Source: Variovorax sp. PAMC28562
GTDB lineage: Bacteria > Pseudomonadota > Gammaproteobacteria > Burkholderiales > Burkholderiaceae_C
DNA length: 64,000 nucleotides
Assembly: GCF_014303735.1 (NCBI RefSeq)
Contig: NZ_CP060296.1
Coordinates: 4,629,529 to 4,693,528 of the forward strand
Reading direction: 5' to 3'
Position 1 is the stretch's first letter, and each line of letters begins with the position of its first letter. Position numbers and translations under genes: made by a program. Shown here in pieces: positions 1-10,206 of this stretch. The notes under the pieces were generated by a model, which worked only from the letters and a program-made list of their open reading frames with translations, did no database searches and was not told the DNA's origin.

Positions 1-1
1 G

Positions 2-499
2 GCTCGCCGCTATCTCTACGTGCTCTCGCAGTCTCCTGTGCGGCCCAGCCTGGATGCGGGCCGCGTCGGCTGGTCGATGTACCCGCTCGACGGCAACGCG
101 ATGCGTGCTGCAGCCGCGGTGTTGCTCGGCTCACGCGATTTCACCTCGTTTCGCGCCTCGTCCTGCCAGGCGCGATCGCCCGTCAAGGAGATGCGCCGTA
201 TCGTCATCACGCGCCATGGCGAAGGCGAGCGTTGCCGATGGCACTTCGAGTTCGAGGCCGACGCCTTCCTACACCACATGATTCGCAACCTGATGGGCTG
301 CCTCGTGCGCATCGGGCGCGGCGACGAAAAGCCCGAATGGATGCTGACCGTGCTCGAAGCGCGCAGCCGCATGGCCGCAGCGCCGACCTTCTCCCCGGAC
401 GGCTTGTACTTCGTGGGACCGTTGTACGACGCCAAGTGGGGCCTGCCGGCCGACGCCACCTTACAACCAGGAGGCGGCCCCTATGATGGGCCGCCATGA
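2..499 (+). CDS. truA: tRNA pseudouridine synthase A, C-terminal part (5' end outside window)
   Basis: TruA converts uridines 38-40 of the tRNA anticodon stem to pseudouridine in the cytoplasm. The reading frame is open from base 2 and starts inside the protein with RRYLYVLSQSPVRPS, so the N-terminal half, including the catalytic aspartate, lies outside the window. About 165 residues remain. They include the family's late signatures SRDFTSFRASSCQA and FLHHMIRNLMG. The stop overlaps the trpF start (ATGA at 496-499), which suggests translational coupling. The truA-trpF neighbourhood is standard in Burkholderiales. Confidence 0.93.
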   Translation, partial: ARRYLYVLSQSPVRPSLDAGRVGWSMYPLDGNAMRAAAAVLLGSRDFTSFRASSCQARSPVKEMRRIVITRHGEGERCRWHFEFEADAFLHHMIRNLMGCLVRIGRGDEKPEWMLTVLEARSRMAAAPTFSPDGLYFVGPLYDAKWGLPADATLQPGGGPYDGPP

Positions 500-1185
500 C
501 CCGTACCCGAATTAAGATCTGTGGCCTCACGCGTGAGCAAGACGTCGACGCTGCCGTCGCCGCCGGCGCAGACGCCGTCGGCTTCGTGCTGTACGCGGGA
601 AGCCAACGCGGGGTAACGCCGCAGCGCGCTGCAGTGCTGGCATCGCGCCTGCCGCCCTTCGTGACGCCCGTGCTCCTCTTCGTCAACGAAGACCCAGCCC
701 AAGCCCTCGCCGCACTGGCTACCGTACCGGGTGCCATCGCGCAGTTCCACGGCGACGAAACGCCGCAGCGATGTCTTGAGTCGAGCGGCGCGGGGCGCTA
801 TCGCTTCATGCGCGCGGCCCGCATTCCCCTTGGCTTGGCCGGGATCGACTTCGACCTCGTAAAATACGCTTCCGATTTCTCTCACGCCCAGGCCATCCTG
901 CTCGACGCGCATGTCGACGGTTACGGCGGTGGCGGCAAGGCATTCGATTGGTCACTTCTTCCACCCGCCGTCGACGCTCACCTCGTCTTGAGTGGTGGAC
1001 TCACACCTGCAAACGTGGGCGATGGCATTCGCCAGTTGCGGACATGCGGCAAAACGCTGTCCGTTGATGTGAGCTCCGGCGTCGAAGCCGATGCACCCGA
1101 CGGCATGACCGTCAAGGGCATCAAGGACGCCGACAAGATCCGCGACTTCGTGACGGCCGTCCGGGCCGCCGACGCTGCTTCCTGA
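496..1185 (+). CDS. trpF: Phosphoribosylanthranilate isomerase
   Basis: TrpF catalyses the Amadori rearrangement of N-(5'-phosphoribosyl)anthranilate to CdRP in tryptophan synthesis. The product has 229 residues, a normal length for a single-domain TIM barrel. The N-terminal strand KICGLT carries the presumed general base Cys9. The presumed acid Asp137 lies in LLDAHVDG, followed by the Gly-rich phosphate loop GYGGGGKAFDW. A C-terminal LSGGLTPANV and DVSSGVE pair completes the phosphate site. The start codon overlaps the truA stop. trpB follows after 54 bases, so trpFBA probably form one unit. Confidence 0.97.
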   Translation: MTRTRIKICGLTREQDVDAAVAAGADAVGFVLYAGSQRGVTPQRAAVLASRLPPFVTPVLLFVNEDPAQALAALATVPGAIAQFHGDETPQRCLESSGAGRYRFMRAARIPLGLAGIDFDLVKYASDFSHAQAILLDAHVDGYGGGGKAFDWSLLPPAVDAHLVLSGGLTPANVGDGIRQLRTCGKTLSVDVSSGVEADAPDGMTVKGIKDADKIRDFVTAVRAADAAS

Positions 1186-1239
1186 TTCCGCCGCACCGCC
1201 TCGACAGGCCGGGCGCGGCCCAACCGATCGAGACCCTTC

Positions 1240-2520
1240 ATGCAAAGCACCTATCAGCAACCTGACGCCACCGGCCACTTCGGCATCTACGGCGGAAGTT
1301 TCGCGAGCGAGACGCTCACACATGCCATCGCCGAATTGCGCGATGCGTACGCGAAGTTCAAAGACGATCCAGCCTTCCTTGCCGAGTTCCACTACGAGCT
1401 GAAGCACTTCGTAGGGCGACCATCGCCGATCTACCACGCCGCGCGCACCAGTCGTGAAATGGGCGGCGCGCAGATCTACCTGAAACGCGAAGACCTGAAC
1501 CACACCGGCGCACACAAGATCAACAACGTGATCGGCCAGGCGATGCTCGCCCGGCGCATGAGCAAGCCACGCATCATTGCGGAGACCGGCGCCGGCCAGC
1601 ACGGCGTGGCGACCGCGACCATCTGCGCGCGCTACGGCCTCGAATGCGTGATCTACATGGGCAGCGCCGACGTCCAGCGCCAGAGCCCCAACGTCTACCG
1701 CATGAACCTTCTCGGCGCCACGGTGGTGCCGGTCGAATCGGGTAGCAAGACACTGAAAGACGCGCTGAACGAAGCCATGCGCGACTGGGTCGCCAACGTC
1801 GACGATACCTTCTACATCATCGGTACGGTGGCCGGACCGCACCCCTATCCGATGATGGTGCGCGACTTTCAGAGCGTGATCGGCACCGAGTGCATCGGCC
1901 AGATGCCGGCCATGCTGGCTGCGGATGGAATGACCGGAGAAGCTGAAGGCAAGCAACCGGATGTGGTTCTGGCCTGCGTCGGCGGCGGCAGCAACGCGAT
2001 GGGCATCTTCTACCCTTACATCCCGTTCGCGAATACGCGCCTTATCGGTGTCGAAGCCGCGGGCGAAGGCCTCGACAGTGGCAAGCACTCGGCGTCGATC
2101 CTGCGCGGCAGCCCCGGCGTGCTGCACGGCAACCGAACCTACCTGCTGCAAAACGAAGACGGCCAGGTGACCGAAACGCACAGCATCAGCGCGGGCCTGG
2201 ACTATCCCGGCGTGGGACCGGAGCACGCCTATCTTTCGGACATCGGCCGCGCCGAATACGTCGGGGTGACCGACACCGAAGCACTCGAAGCCTTCCACTA
2301 TCTTTGCCGCACCGAAGGCATCATTCCGGCGCTGGAGCCCGCCCACGCCCTGGCCTACGCCATGAAGCTGGCCAAGACGATGCGCAGCGACCAGTCGATT
2401 CTGGTCAACCTCTCGGGACGCGGCGACAAGGACATCGGCACGGTGGCCGACTTGGCAGGCGTCGACTTTTACGACCGACCCTCGATGCGCGGTTTTCAGG
2501 TGAAAGGAGGCAAAGCATGA
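1240..2520 (+). CDS. trpB: Tryptophan synthase beta chain
   Basis: TrpB condenses indole with L-serine, using pyridoxal phosphate, to give tryptophan in the alpha2beta2 complex with TrpA. The product has 426 residues. The Schiff-base lysine is Lys93 in HTGAHKINN. The PLP phosphate loop is GGGSNAMG near residue 247, and NLSGRGDKD near the C terminus is typical of the family. The gene overlaps trpA by four bases (ATGA), the usual coupling for subunits made in equal amounts. A run AAAGGAGG at 2503-2510, inside the end of trpB, is a strong ribosome binding site for trpA. Confidence 0.98.
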   Translation: MQSTYQQPDATGHFGIYGGSFASETLTHAIAELRDAYAKFKDDPAFLAEFHYELKHFVGRPSPIYHAARTSREMGGAQIYLKREDLNHTGAHKINNVIGQAMLARRMSKPRIIAETGAGQHGVATATICARYGLECVIYMGSADVQRQSPNVYRMNLLGATVVPVESGSKTLKDALNEAMRDWVANVDDTFYIIGTVAGPHPYPMMVRDFQSVIGTECIGQMPAMLAADGMTGEAEGKQPDVVLACVGGGSNAMGIFYPYIPFANTRLIGVEAAGEGLDSGKHSASILRGSPGVLHGNRTYLLQNEDGQVTETHSISAGLDYPGVGPEHAYLSDIGRAEYVGVTDTEALEAFHYLCRTEGIIPALEPAHALAYAMKLAKTMRSDQSILVNLSGRGDKDIGTVADLAGVDFYDRPSMRGFQVKGGKA

Positions 2521-3374
2521 GCCGCATTGCCGCCACCTTCGCTGCCCTCCAAAAAGATGGGCGCCGAGCGCTCATTCCTTACGTCACGGCCGGCTTTCCG
2601 TTCGCCGACATCACGCCGGAGCTGATGCACGGCATGGTCGCAGCAGGCGCCGACGTGATCGAGTTGGGTGTTCCCTTCTCCGACCCGATGGCCGATGGCC
2701 CGGTCATTCAAAAGGCCGGCGAAGCTGCCCTCGCTTTAGGCGTCGGCATGAAGCAGGTGTTGGCGATGGTCGGCGCCTTCCGCAGGCAGGACACGACCAC
2801 GCCGGTGGTGCTGATGGGCTACGCCAACCCTGTCGAAAAGTACGACCTGGTACACGGCGCTGGCAGCTTCATTCGCGACACAGTGGTGGCCGGCATCGAT
2901 GGATTGCTTATCGTCGACTACCCACCCGAAGAGTGCGAGGACTTCGCTGCACGACTGCAGGCCGCCGGCATCGATCTGATCTTCTTGCTGGCACCGACGA
3001 GCACCGAAGCGCGCATGGCGCAGGTGGCTCGCATTGCAAGCGGCTACGTCTACTACGTCTCTTTAAAGGGTGTGACGGGCGCGGGCAACCTCGACACGGA
3101 CGCTGTCAGCAAGATGCTGCCGCGCATCCGCCGGCACGTGAGCATTCCGGTCGGCGTGGGCTTCGGCATTCGCGACGCGCACACGGCGCGGGCGGTCGGC
3201 GCTACGGCGGATGCCGTTGTGATCGGCACGAAGATCATCCAGTTGATCGAGACCCAGCCGCGTGAACGAGTGGTGCCTGTGGTCAGCGAATTTCTCGCAG
3301 GGATCCGCGAGGCGCTCGACGCCCTGCCCGCCTTGACCACGACGGCGACCGCCAGCGATTCGGCTGGTCGATAA
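2517..3374 (+). CDS. trpA: Tryptophan synthase alpha chain
   Basis: TrpA cleaves indole-3-glycerol phosphate to indole, which is channelled to TrpB. I chose the ATG at 2517 because it sits 7 bases after AAAGGAGG, overlaps the trpB stop and gives the expected N terminus [11 protein letters not shown]. An upstream in-frame extension would run through trpB. The product has 285 residues and is a TIM barrel. Catalytic Glu49 ([10 protein letters not shown]) and Asp60 (MADGPVIQ) are present, and the phosphate-binding GVGFGIRDA lies towards the C terminus. accD begins 30 bases downstream, so the four genes 496-4277 may be cotranscribed. Confidence 0.97.
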   Translation: MSRIAATFAALQKDGRRALIPYVTAGFPFADITPELMHGMVAAGADVIELGVPFSDPMADGPVIQKAGEAALALGVGMKQVLAMVGAFRRQDTTTPVVLMGYANPVEKYDLVHGAGSFIRDTVVAGIDGLLIVDYPPEECEDFAARLQAAGIDLIFLLAPTSTEARMAQVARIASGYVYYVSLKGVTGAGNLDTDAVSKMLPRIRRHVSIPVGVGFGIRDAHTARAVGATADAVVIGTKIIQLIETQPRERVVPVVSEFLAGIREALDALPALTTTATASDSAGR

Positions 3375-3404
3375 TCTTGTCTGGCTTCCCTCCAGGACTG
3401 AATC

Positions 3405-4277
3405 ATGAGCTGGCTTGAAAAACTGCTACCCGCGAAGATCGCGCAAACCGACCCGAGCGAGCGCCGCCAGGTACCCGAAGGGCTCTGGATCAAGTGCCCG
3501 AGCTGCGAAACGGTGCTCTACAAGACCGACCTCGAGCACAACCAGAATGTCTGCCCGAGTTGCACCCATCACTTTCGAATCGGCGCGCGCGCACGGATCG
3601 ACAGCTTCCTCGACGCTGAAGGCCGCTATGAAGTCGGCCAGGAAGTGTTGCCCGTCGATGCGCTCAAGTTCAAGGACAGCCGCAAGTACACCGAGCGCCT
3701 GAAAGAAGCGCTTGAAAACACCGGCGAGACCGATTCGCTCGTGGTCATGGGCGGCTCGGTGCACAGCATCAGCGTGGTGGTGGCTTGCTTCGAGTTCGAG
3801 TTCATGGGCGGCAGCATGGGCAGCGTCGTCGGTGAGCGCTTCGTGCGCGGCGTGCAGACGGCCATCGAGCAGAAGGTGCCGTTCATTTGCTTCACCGCCA
3901 CCGGCGGCGCGCGCATGCAGGAAGGCCTGCTGTCGCTGATGCAAATGGCCAAGACCAATGCATCGCTCACCCGACTCGCCAAGAAGGGCTTGCCGTACAT
4001 CAGCGTGCTGACCGACCCCACGATGGGCGGCGTGTCCGCTGGCTTCGCATTCGTCGGAGATGTGGTGATTGCCGAGCCGAAGGCGCTGATCGGCTTTGCC
4101 GGGCCGCGCGTCATCGAGTCGACGGTGCGCGTTACGCTGCCGGAGGGTTTTCAGCGCTCGGAATTCTTGCAGACCAAAGGCGCAATCGACTTCATCAGCG
4201 ACCGCCGCGAACTGCGCAAGACCATCGCCAGCACGCTGGCCATGCTGCTGCGCCAGCCGGCGGACGCGGTCGTTTAA
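3405..4277 (+). CDS. accD: Acetyl-CoA carboxylase carboxyltransferase subunit beta
   Basis: AccD pairs with AccA to move the carboxyl group from carboxybiotin to acetyl-CoA, giving malonyl-CoA for fatty acid synthesis. The 290-residue product begins with the family's four-cysteine zinc ribbon: Cys31, Cys34, Cys50 and Cys53. The crotonase-fold core follows, with the oxyanion-hole segments [11 protein letters not shown] and [13 protein letters not shown]. The trpFBA-accD linkage is common in beta- and gammaproteobacteria. The gene ends 19 bases before the convergent YggT-family gene, and I see no clear terminator in that gap. Confidence 0.97.
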   Translation: MSWLEKLLPAKIAQTDPSERRQVPEGLWIKCPSCETVLYKTDLEHNQNVCPSCTHHFRIGARARIDSFLDAEGRYEVGQEVLPVDALKFKDSRKYTERLKEALENTGETDSLVVMGGSVHSISVVVACFEFEFMGGSMGSVVGERFVRGVQTAIEQKVPFICFTATGGARMQEGLLSLMQMAKTNASLTRLAKKGLPYISVLTDPTMGGVSAGFAFVGDVVIAEPKALIGFAGPRVIESTVRVTLPEGFQRSEFLQTKGAIDFISDRRELRKTIASTLAMLLRQPADAVV

Positions 4278-4296
4278 AAGCTGTTGATCGGGCTGG

Positions 4297-4857
4297 CTAG
4301 CGGCCCAGCGTCCAGGCCCAGCCCATCGCATTGCCGAGCAGGATCGCCGCAACCTGCAGCAACACGATCGCCACCAGCGGCGACAGATCGACACCGCCGA
4401 TCAGTGGAATGAAGCGGCGTAACGGCCGTACCAAAGGCTCGGCGAGGCGCGCAATGAGATCGAGCAGCATCGCGTTGGCGCCTGGCACCCACGACAGCAC
4501 CGCGTAGACGACCAGCAACGCGGTCAGCCCCGACACCGCTAGTTGCGCAAGTCCGATCAGAGAAATCAGCGGCAATACCGTGATCTTGCTGAGGTTGCCG
4601 AGCAGCAGCCACAGCAGCAAGAACTTCATCATGACCAACAGCCATGCCGCTATCGGGCTGGCGATGTCCCAACGCTTGTACGACGGCACGATGCGGCGCA
4701 GCGGCATCACGATCCAGTCGGTTACTGCGAAGACGAAGCGCCCCAGCGGGTTGCCGAAAGGCACGCGGTGATACTGCATGTAGAGACGCAGCAGGCATGC
4801 GCCGCCGAGCAGGCCGACGATGACGTCGAGCAAAAACGAGGGGATCTGATAGAGCAT
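4297..4857 (-). CDS. YggT family integral membrane protein
   Basis: This is a hydrophobic protein of 186 residues with two copies of the YggT repeat. Each has membrane helices around an amphipathic segment with arginine-rich turns (DWIVMPLRRIVPS and RLAEPLVRPLRRFIP). E. coli YggT has been linked to osmotic tolerance, but a molecular function is not established. I chose the ATG at 4857 (MLYQIPSFLLDVIVG) because it starts directly at the first membrane segment. A longer frame reaching 4956 would overlap the divergent neighbour and adds a charged, unconserved-looking tail. The 49 bases up to 4907 must hold both divergent promoters. Confidence 0.88.
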   Translation of the reverse strand: MLYQIPSFLLDVIVGLLGGACLLRLYMQYHRVPFGNPLGRFVFAVTDWIVMPLRRIVPSYKRWDIASPIAAWLLVMMKFLLLWLLLGNLSKITVLPLISLIGLAQLAVSGLTALLVVYAVLSWVPGANAMLLDLIARLAEPLVRPLRRFIPLIGGVDLSPLVAIVLLQVAAILLGNAMGWAWTLGR

Positions 4858-4906
4858 GGCGCGAGGTCTTGAGCGGAATGCGATGATAGCGACGCAAGGT
4901 GCATCG

Positions 4907-5554
4907 ATGACGACACAACCCCTTCTGCTCTCCCTCCCTTTGTTCCCGCTGGGCACGGTCCTTTTTCCTGGAGGCCTGCTTCCGCTGCGAATCTTCGAGG
5001 TGCGTTACCTCGACATGATCGGCAAGTGCCACAAGGCGGGCACGCCGTTCGGCGTGGTGAGCCTTAACCAAGGCAGCGAAGTCCGCAAGGCCGGCGCTGG
5101 CGCCGAGAGTTTTGCTTCGACCGGCGTGCTGGCTTCGATTCGAGAGCTGACCACGCCGCAAAGCGGCTTGCTGGAGATCGAATGCGTCGGGACACAACGG
5201 TTTCGCGTGGTCGGCACCGAGCTGCAAAAGCATGGCCTCTGGACCGCGGAAGTCGAAGCAGTGCCCGACGATCTGGCACTCGCCATCCCTGAAGACCTGC
5301 AGCACACGACCATGGCATTGCAGCGGCTGTTGAACACGCTGGAAGAGCGCCGCGCCGCCGAGGGCGAAGAAGAGGTCCAGTTGCCGATCGGCAAGCCCTA
5401 TCGCTTCGAGGATTGCGGCTGGGTCGCCAACCGCTGGTGCGAACTTCTGCCCGTGCAGCCTGCCGTCAAACAGCGCCTGATGGAACTCGACAGTCCGCTG
5501 ATGCGACTCGAGTTGGTGAGTGATTTGCTGGCACGTACCGGCATCGTTGAATAG
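4907..5554 (+). CDS. LON substrate-binding domain protein (no protease domain)
   Basis: The product has 215 residues and is essentially a stand-alone Lon N-terminal domain. The motif [28 protein letters not shown] near residues 9-36 is the classic start of this fold. There is no AAA+ module and no Ser-Lys protease domain. Such proteins are widespread in proteobacteria without a firm function; a substrate- or partner-binding role is inferred. I chose the ATG at 4907 ([15 protein letters not shown]). Upstream in-frame ATGs at 4883 and 4856 are possible but would run into the divergent gene. A short palindrome overlaps the stop region. Confidence 0.85.
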   Translation: MTTQPLLLSLPLFPLGTVLFPGGLLPLRIFEVRYLDMIGKCHKAGTPFGVVSLNQGSEVRKAGAGAESFASTGVLASIRELTTPQSGLLEIECVGTQRFRVVGTELQKHGLWTAEVEAVPDDLALAIPEDLQHTTMALQRLLNTLEERRAAEGEEEVQLPIGKPYRFEDCGWVANRWCELLPVQPAVKQRLMELDSPLMRLELVSDLLARTGIVE

Positions 5555-5555
5555 C

Positions 5556-5575
5556 TTGCTACTTTTTTCATAGCA
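5556..5575. repeat. Short palindromic element TTGCTA...ATAGCA
   Basis: The arms TGCTA (5557-5561) and TAGCA (5571-5575) enclose a T-rich centre, immediately 3' of the LON-domain gene stop. A similar element with the same outer motif lies 3' of hemY at 53443-53463. I recall comparable intergenic TTGCTA/TAGCA palindromes as common in Comamonadaceae genomes. The role is unknown; a weak terminator or dispersed repeat is possible. Confidence 0.5.
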
Positions 5576-5748
5576 TCGAGCGCAGATTCGACGTGCGTTT
5601 CGAGCCGATTCTGGGCTCGGAGCTTGGGATAAAATTGCGGCCTTTCGTGCTGGCAGTCCCGCCTTGGCTATTCGCTCGCTGCGCCCTGCCTCCCCACTGC
5701 GTTTTCTCCGCACCTCTGCATCCTCCAGCCCTCGCCTTTCAGCTTCCC

Positions 5749-7314
5749 ATGTCCGACCCTTTGATCCCCGCCACGCCGACGCCCGTCGCGCCCGCCACCG
5801 TCACCGCGCCCGCGGTCGACGAGAACCAGCTCATCGCCGAGCGCCGCGACAAGCTCGGCCTGATGCGCATCGCGCAGGCTGCCGGCAAAGGCGTCGCATT
5901 TCCCAACGACTTCAAACCCGCCGACCGAGCAGCCGGCTTGATCGCCGCGCATGGCCTTACGGAGCCGGAGCCGCTCGAAGCGCAGGCCGTACCTGTGAGC
6001 GTGGCCGGCCGGATGATGTTGAAGCGGGTGATGGGCAAGGCCAGCTTTGCGACCGTGCAGGACGCTACCGGGCGCATCCAGCTGTACGTGACGCGTGATG
6101 GCATCGGCGAAGACGCCTATGCCGATTTCAAGCGCTGGGATTTGGGCGACATCGTCGGCGCCGAAGGCACCATGTTCAAAACCAAGACTGGCGAGTTGTC
6201 GGTCAAGGTGAGCAAGCTGCGCATGCTCACCAAGAGCCTGCGCCCACTGCCAGACAAGTTCCACGGCATGGCCGACCAGGAACAGAAGTACCGCCAGCGC
6301 TACGTCGACCTGATCACCGACGAAGCCGCGCGCGACCGCTTCAAGGCGCGCAGCCGCGCCGTCAGCGCATTGCGCGAATTCATGGTGGCCAACGATTTCC
6401 TCGAAGTCGAAACGCCGATGCTGCATCCGATTCCGGGCGGCGCCAACGCCAAGCCATTCAAGACGCACCACAACGCGCTCGACCAGGAAATGTTCTTGCG
6501 CATCGCGCCCGAGCTCTACCTGAAGCGGCTGATCGTCGGCGGCTTCGAGCGCGTCTTCGAGATCAACCGGAGCTACCGCAACGAAGGCATATCGGTGCGG
6601 CACAACCCCGAGTTCACGATGATGGAGTTCTACGCGGCGTACTGGACCTACCTGGACCTGATGGACTTCACCGAGATGATCATTCGCACCATCGCCAACA
6701 AGGTGTGTGGCGGCGCGCAGCTCACGTACCAGGGCAAGGCCGTCGACCTGAGCCAGCCCTTCGAGCGCTTGACGATCCGCGAAGCGATCTTGAAGCACAC
6801 CGATGCCGGCGCCAACGTCGACGACATCACTTGGCTCCTCAACGCGCTGCGCAAGCTGGGCCTGAGCGAAGCCAAGAACAAGCTGTCGCACCGCAGCCTG
6901 CCGAGCCTGCAAGTGATGTATTTTGAAGAGACCGTGGAAGACAAGCTGTGGCAGCCGACCTTCATCATGGAACACCCGACCGAAATTTCGCCGCTGGCAC
7001 GCGCCAATGACGACCGGCCGGAGGTCACCGAGCGCTTCGAGCTGTACATCACCGGACGCGAATTCGGCAACGGCTTCAGCGAGTTGAACGACGCCGAAGA
7101 CCAGGCCGCGCGCTTCAACGCGCAGGTCGCCGCCAAGGACTCGGGCGACGACGAAGCGATGTTCTACGACCACGACTTCGTGCGGGCGCTCGAGTACGGC
7201 ATGCCGCCGACCGGCGGTTGCGGCATCGGCATTGACCGCTTCATGATGCTGTTGACCGATTCGCCGAGCATCCGCGACGTCATCCTGTTTCCGGCGTTGC
7301 GGCGCGAGGCTTGA
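5749..7314 (+). CDS. lysS: Lysyl-tRNA synthetase, class II
   Basis: LysS charges tRNA-Lys with lysine in the cytoplasm. I chose the ATG at 5749 ([15 protein letters not shown]), giving 521 residues. An open frame further upstream is proline-rich and not family-like. An N-terminal OB-fold anticodon-binding domain lies around residues 85-190 ([21 protein letters not shown]). The class II catalytic core follows, with motif 1 around [18 protein letters not shown], motif 2 ([18 protein letters not shown]) and motif 3 ([13 protein letters not shown]). The stop overlaps the following gene's TTG start. 194 bases separate it from the LON-domain gene. Confidence 0.97.
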   Translation: MSDPLIPATPTPVAPATVTAPAVDENQLIAERRDKLGLMRIAQAAGKGVAFPNDFKPADRAAGLIAAHGLTEPEPLEAQAVPVSVAGRMMLKRVMGKASFATVQDATGRIQLYVTRDGIGEDAYADFKRWDLGDIVGAEGTMFKTKTGELSVKVSKLRMLTKSLRPLPDKFHGMADQEQKYRQRYVDLITDEAARDRFKARSRAVSALREFMVANDFLEVETPMLHPIPGGANAKPFKTHHNALDQEMFLRIAPELYLKRLIVGGFERVFEINRSYRNEGISVRHNPEFTMMEFYAAYWTYLDLMDFTEMIIRTIANKVCGGAQLTYQGKAVDLSQPFERLTIREAILKHTDAGANVDDITWLLNALRKLGLSEAKNKLSHRSLPSLQVMYFEETVEDKLWQPTFIMEHPTEISPLARANDDRPEVTERFELYITGREFGNGFSELNDAEDQAARFNAQVAAKDSGDDEAMFYDHDFVRALEYGMPPTGGCGIGIDRFMMLLTDSPSIRDVILFPALRREA

Positions 7315-8591
7315 ACGCGCTCGCAACCTCCATCGGCATCGACTTCGGCACGTCGAACTCGGCGGTGTCGTGCGCGATTGGCGATGGGCCGGCACGTCTG
7401 TTGCCGATCGAAGGCGACGCGACGACATTGCCGACCGCATTGTTCTTCAACGCCGAAGACCGCACGACGCACTTCGGTCGCGACGCCATGGCGCACTATC
7501 TCGCCGGCACCGACGGCCGCCTGATGCGCTCATTGAAGAGCTTGCTCGGCAGCGCGCTGATGCAGGAAACGACTGCGGTGTACGACGGCCTGCTGAGCTT
7601 CCAGGACATCATCGCGCGCTTTCTGCATGAGCTCGGATCGCGCGCCGAAGCCGAACTCGGCCATCGCCCCGAGCGCGTGGTCATCGGGCGCCCGGTGCAT
7701 TTCGTCGACGACGACGACAAGCGCGACCGCAAGGCCGAAGACAGCTTGCGACACGCCGCCCGCTCGGCCGGTTTTCGCGATGTCGCCTTTCAACTGGAAC
7801 CGATCGCTGCAGCCTTCGACTACGAGCAGCGCGTGACGCGTGAGTCGATCGTGCTGGTGGTCGATATCGGCGGCGGCACATCGGACTTCACCATCGTCCG
7901 GGTCGGTCCCGATCGCATCGCACGGACCGACCGCAGCGACGATGTGCTCGCTACCAGTGGTGTGCACATCGGCGGTACGGATTTCGATCAACGGCTCAAC
8001 CTCGAGCGCGTGATGCCCGAGCTGGGCTTTCGTCATCTTGGGCCCGACGGCCGCGAGGTGCCGAGCAAAGTCTTCTTCGACTTGTCGTCCTGGCATCTCA
8101 TCCACTGGCTGCAAACGCCGAAGGCATTGAGCCAGGCGCAGTCTCTGCGGATGAACTACAGCAATCGACACTTGCACGAGCGGCTGATGACGGTGCTCGA
8201 CGAGCGCTACGGTCACCGCATCGCCAGCGAAGTCGAGCAGGCCAAGATCCGCGCTTCGATCAGCGGTGAGGCGACCGACATCGATCTGTCGTTCGTTGAA
8301 GCGGCATTGCACGCCACGCTGTCGCAGGCCGACATGGAACAGCAACTCGCCGCGCCACTCGAAACGGTGATCGCCTGCGCACACGCCTGCGTCAAGCGGG
8401 CCGGGCTGCGAAGCAACGAGCTCGATGCGATCTACCTCACAGGCGGTTCGTCTGCGCTGCGCCCGTTTCAGCACGCGTTGCGCCGCAGTTTTGCCGGCGT
8501 TCAGATGATCGAAGGCGACCTGTTCGGCGGCGTTGCAGCCGGCCTCGCGTATGCGGCGCGTGCGCGCCAGCGGGCGCCTCTATCGACATGA
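7311..8591 (+). CDS. yegD: Hsp70-family protein, YegD-like putative chaperone
   Basis: The product has 426 residues and an actin/Hsp70-type ATPase fold. The phosphate loops are [11 protein letters not shown] (phosphate 1, residues 9-19) and [11 protein letters not shown] (phosphate 2), and the adenosine motif is [11 protein letters not shown] near the C terminus. It lacks the DnaK substrate-binding and lid domains, as does E. coli YegD. Its clients and role are unknown. The start is a TTG at 7311 overlapping the lysS stop (TTGA), so it is probably coupled to lysS. No better ATG or GTG precedes the ATPase motif. The call as a YegD relative is firm; the function is not. Confidence 0.87.
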   Translation: MNALATSIGIDFGTSNSAVSCAIGDGPARLLPIEGDATTLPTALFFNAEDRTTHFGRDAMAHYLAGTDGRLMRSLKSLLGSALMQETTAVYDGLLSFQDIIARFLHELGSRAEAELGHRPERVVIGRPVHFVDDDDKRDRKAEDSLRHAARSAGFRDVAFQLEPIAAAFDYEQRVTRESIVLVVDIGGGTSDFTIVRVGPDRIARTDRSDDVLATSGVHIGGTDFDQRLNLERVMPELGFRHLGPDGREVPSKVFFDLSSWHLIHWLQTPKALSQAQSLRMNYSNRHLHERLMTVLDERYGHRIASEVEQAKIRASISGEATDIDLSFVEAALHATLSQADMEQQLAAPLETVIACAHACVKRAGLRSNELDAIYLTGGSSALRPFQHALRRSFAGVQMIEGDLFGGVAAGLAYAARARQRAPLST

Positions 8592-8620
8592 TTGCGGCAT
8601 GACTGCGACATGAACGCCGC

Positions 8621-9130
8621 ATGAAATACCTCGCGGGCTATTCACCCGGCGTGCTGGCGCAAGTCCAGCAGCGCCTGGACGATGGAAGCCTAGGCACCTT
8701 GCTGCTACAGCGCTACCCTTCTGTACACGAGGTGCGAACCGACCGCGCGCTCTACGACTATGTGACCGATCTCAAGAGCGAGTTCATGCGCAAGGCAGAT
8801 CCACTGTCGAAGGTGGCGTTCGACAACAAGTTGCACGTCATCTGCAACGCGCTCGGCACGCACACCACCATCTCGCGCGTGCAAGGCGGAAAGCTCAAAG
8901 CCAAACGCGAAATTCGCGTGTCGAGCCTGTTCAAGGAAGTCCCGATCGAGTGGTTGCGGATGATCGTCGTGCACGAACTCGCGCACATGAAAGAGCGCGA
9001 TCACGACAAGGCGTTCTATGCACTGTGCACATACATGGAGCCAGACTATCACCGGCTGGAGCTCGATCTGCGGCTGTACCTCACCCACCTGGATGCGGGT
9101 GGGGCGCGCTTGTGGTTGTCCGGTGCCTGA
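8621..9130 (+). CDS. YgjP-like zinc metallopeptidase domain protein
   Basis: The product has 169 residues and ends in a YgjP/DUF45-type domain. The zinc motif HELAHMKERDH supplies His118, Glu119, His122 and the third ligand His128. This matches the family pattern HELxH with a downstream His, and it sits after a basic strand segment (KLKAKREIRVSSLFKEVP). Family members are predicted M48-related peptidases, but substrates are mostly unknown. The gene follows the YegD-like chaperone by 29 bases and may share its transcript. It converges on nagZ with a 2-base gap, so transcription read-through between the two is likely. Confidence 0.85.
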   Translation: MKYLAGYSPGVLAQVQQRLDDGSLGTLLLQRYPSVHEVRTDRALYDYVTDLKSEFMRKADPLSKVAFDNKLHVICNALGTHTTISRVQGGKLKAKREIRVSSLFKEVPIEWLRMIVVHELAHMKERDHDKAFYALCTYMEPDYHRLELDLRLYLTHLDAGGARLWLSGA

Positions 9131-9132
9131 CC

Positions 9133-10206
9133 TCAGACCGCACTGGCGATCAAGTCGCGCGCGCGCAGATAGCCTGGAGAGCTGATGAGGGGCTCCCACT
9201 GCAGCGCCGCCGTCGTCGGTAGCAGCGCACGCCTCCGCGCTTCTCCGGCAGCGCTCGGTTGCCAGCGACCATCCGTTTGCGCAGCGGCCATCCCACCCAG
9301 CAATTCATCCAGTGGCGCCCCGTCACCCACGCTCTGGTTACACAACAGTGCCAAGTCGCAGCCGGCACCGAGCGCGGCCAATGCAGCATCGACATAGCTC
9401 AGCAGTTCGCCATCGATCCGGCGCGCCGCTTCCATGCTCAGGTCGTCGCTGAAGACCGCGCCGTCGAAGCCGAGCCGCCCGCGCAGGATGTCCTGCAACC
9501 ACTTCGCAGAGAAGCCGGCGGGGCGCGCGTCGACCTTCGGATAGATGACGTGCGCCGGCATCACCGCAGCGAGCGCACCGCCGAGCCAATCGAACGGCCG
9601 CGCGTCGTCGGCAAGGATCGCCTTCAAGCTGCGCCGATCGATCGGGATCGCCACATGCGAGTCCGCCTTGACGAAACCATGCCCCGGAAAATGCTTGCCG
9701 CAGTTGGCCATGCCGGTTTGCAGCAGTCCATGCATGACGCTCTTGGCCAGCAAGGCGACCACCCGCGGATCGCGATGAAAACTGCGGTCGCCGATGACGC
9801 TGCTTTCGCCGTAGTCGAGGTCCAGAACAGGAGCGAAGCTGAAGTCGACGCCGCAGGCGCGCAGTTCGCTCGCGAGCACATAGCCAACGGCCGACGCCCG
9901 CCGCGTCGCCTCCATCGGATCGCGCATCCACGCTTCGCCAAGCGAGCGCATCGATGGCAGGCGGGTAAATCCGTCCGTTCGAAAACGCTGCACGCGACCG
10001 CCCTCGTGGTCGACACAGATCAGCAGATCGGGTCGGAGCGCCTTGATGTCGGCGTTGAGGGCGGAGAGTTGAGCCCGGTCGTACCAGTTACGCGCGAAAT
10101 GGATGACGCCTCCCACGAGTGGGTCGGCAAGCCGGCGATGGTCGGCCGCTGTCAGCTCGGTGCCGGCCACGTCGATGATGAGAGGGGAATGTATGGCGTC
10201 GGTCAT
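9133..10206 (-). CDS. nagZ: Beta-N-acetylhexosaminidase (GH3, peptidoglycan recycling)
   Basis: NagZ removes N-acetylglucosamine from GlcNAc-anhydromuropeptides in the cytoplasm during cell-wall recycling. In many Gram-negatives this also feeds AmpC induction. The 357-residue product is a single GH3 TIM barrel. It has the substrate-binding [10 protein letters not shown] (residues 66-75), the catalytic His176 loop KHFPGHG, and the nucleophile region FSDDLSME (Asp254/255). It is the last gene of the long minus-strand block. Its ATG overlaps the acpS stop by four bases (10203-10206). Confidence 0.95.
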   Translation of the reverse strand: MTDAIHSPLIIDVAGTELTAADHRRLADPLVGGVIHFARNWYDRAQLSALNADIKALRPDLLICVDHEGGRVQRFRTDGFTRLPSMRSLGEAWMRDPMEATRRASAVGYVLASELRACGVDFSFAPVLDLDYGESSVIGDRSFHRDPRVVALLAKSVMHGLLQTGMANCGKHFPGHGFVKADSHVAIPIDRRSLKAILADDARPFDWLGGALAAVMPAHVIYPKVDARPAGFSAKWLQDILRGRLGFDGAVFSDDLSMEAARRIDGELLSYVDAALAALGAGCDLALLCNQSVGDGAPLDELLGGMAAAQTDGRWQPSAAGEARRRALLPTTAALQWEPLISSPGYLRARDLIASAV

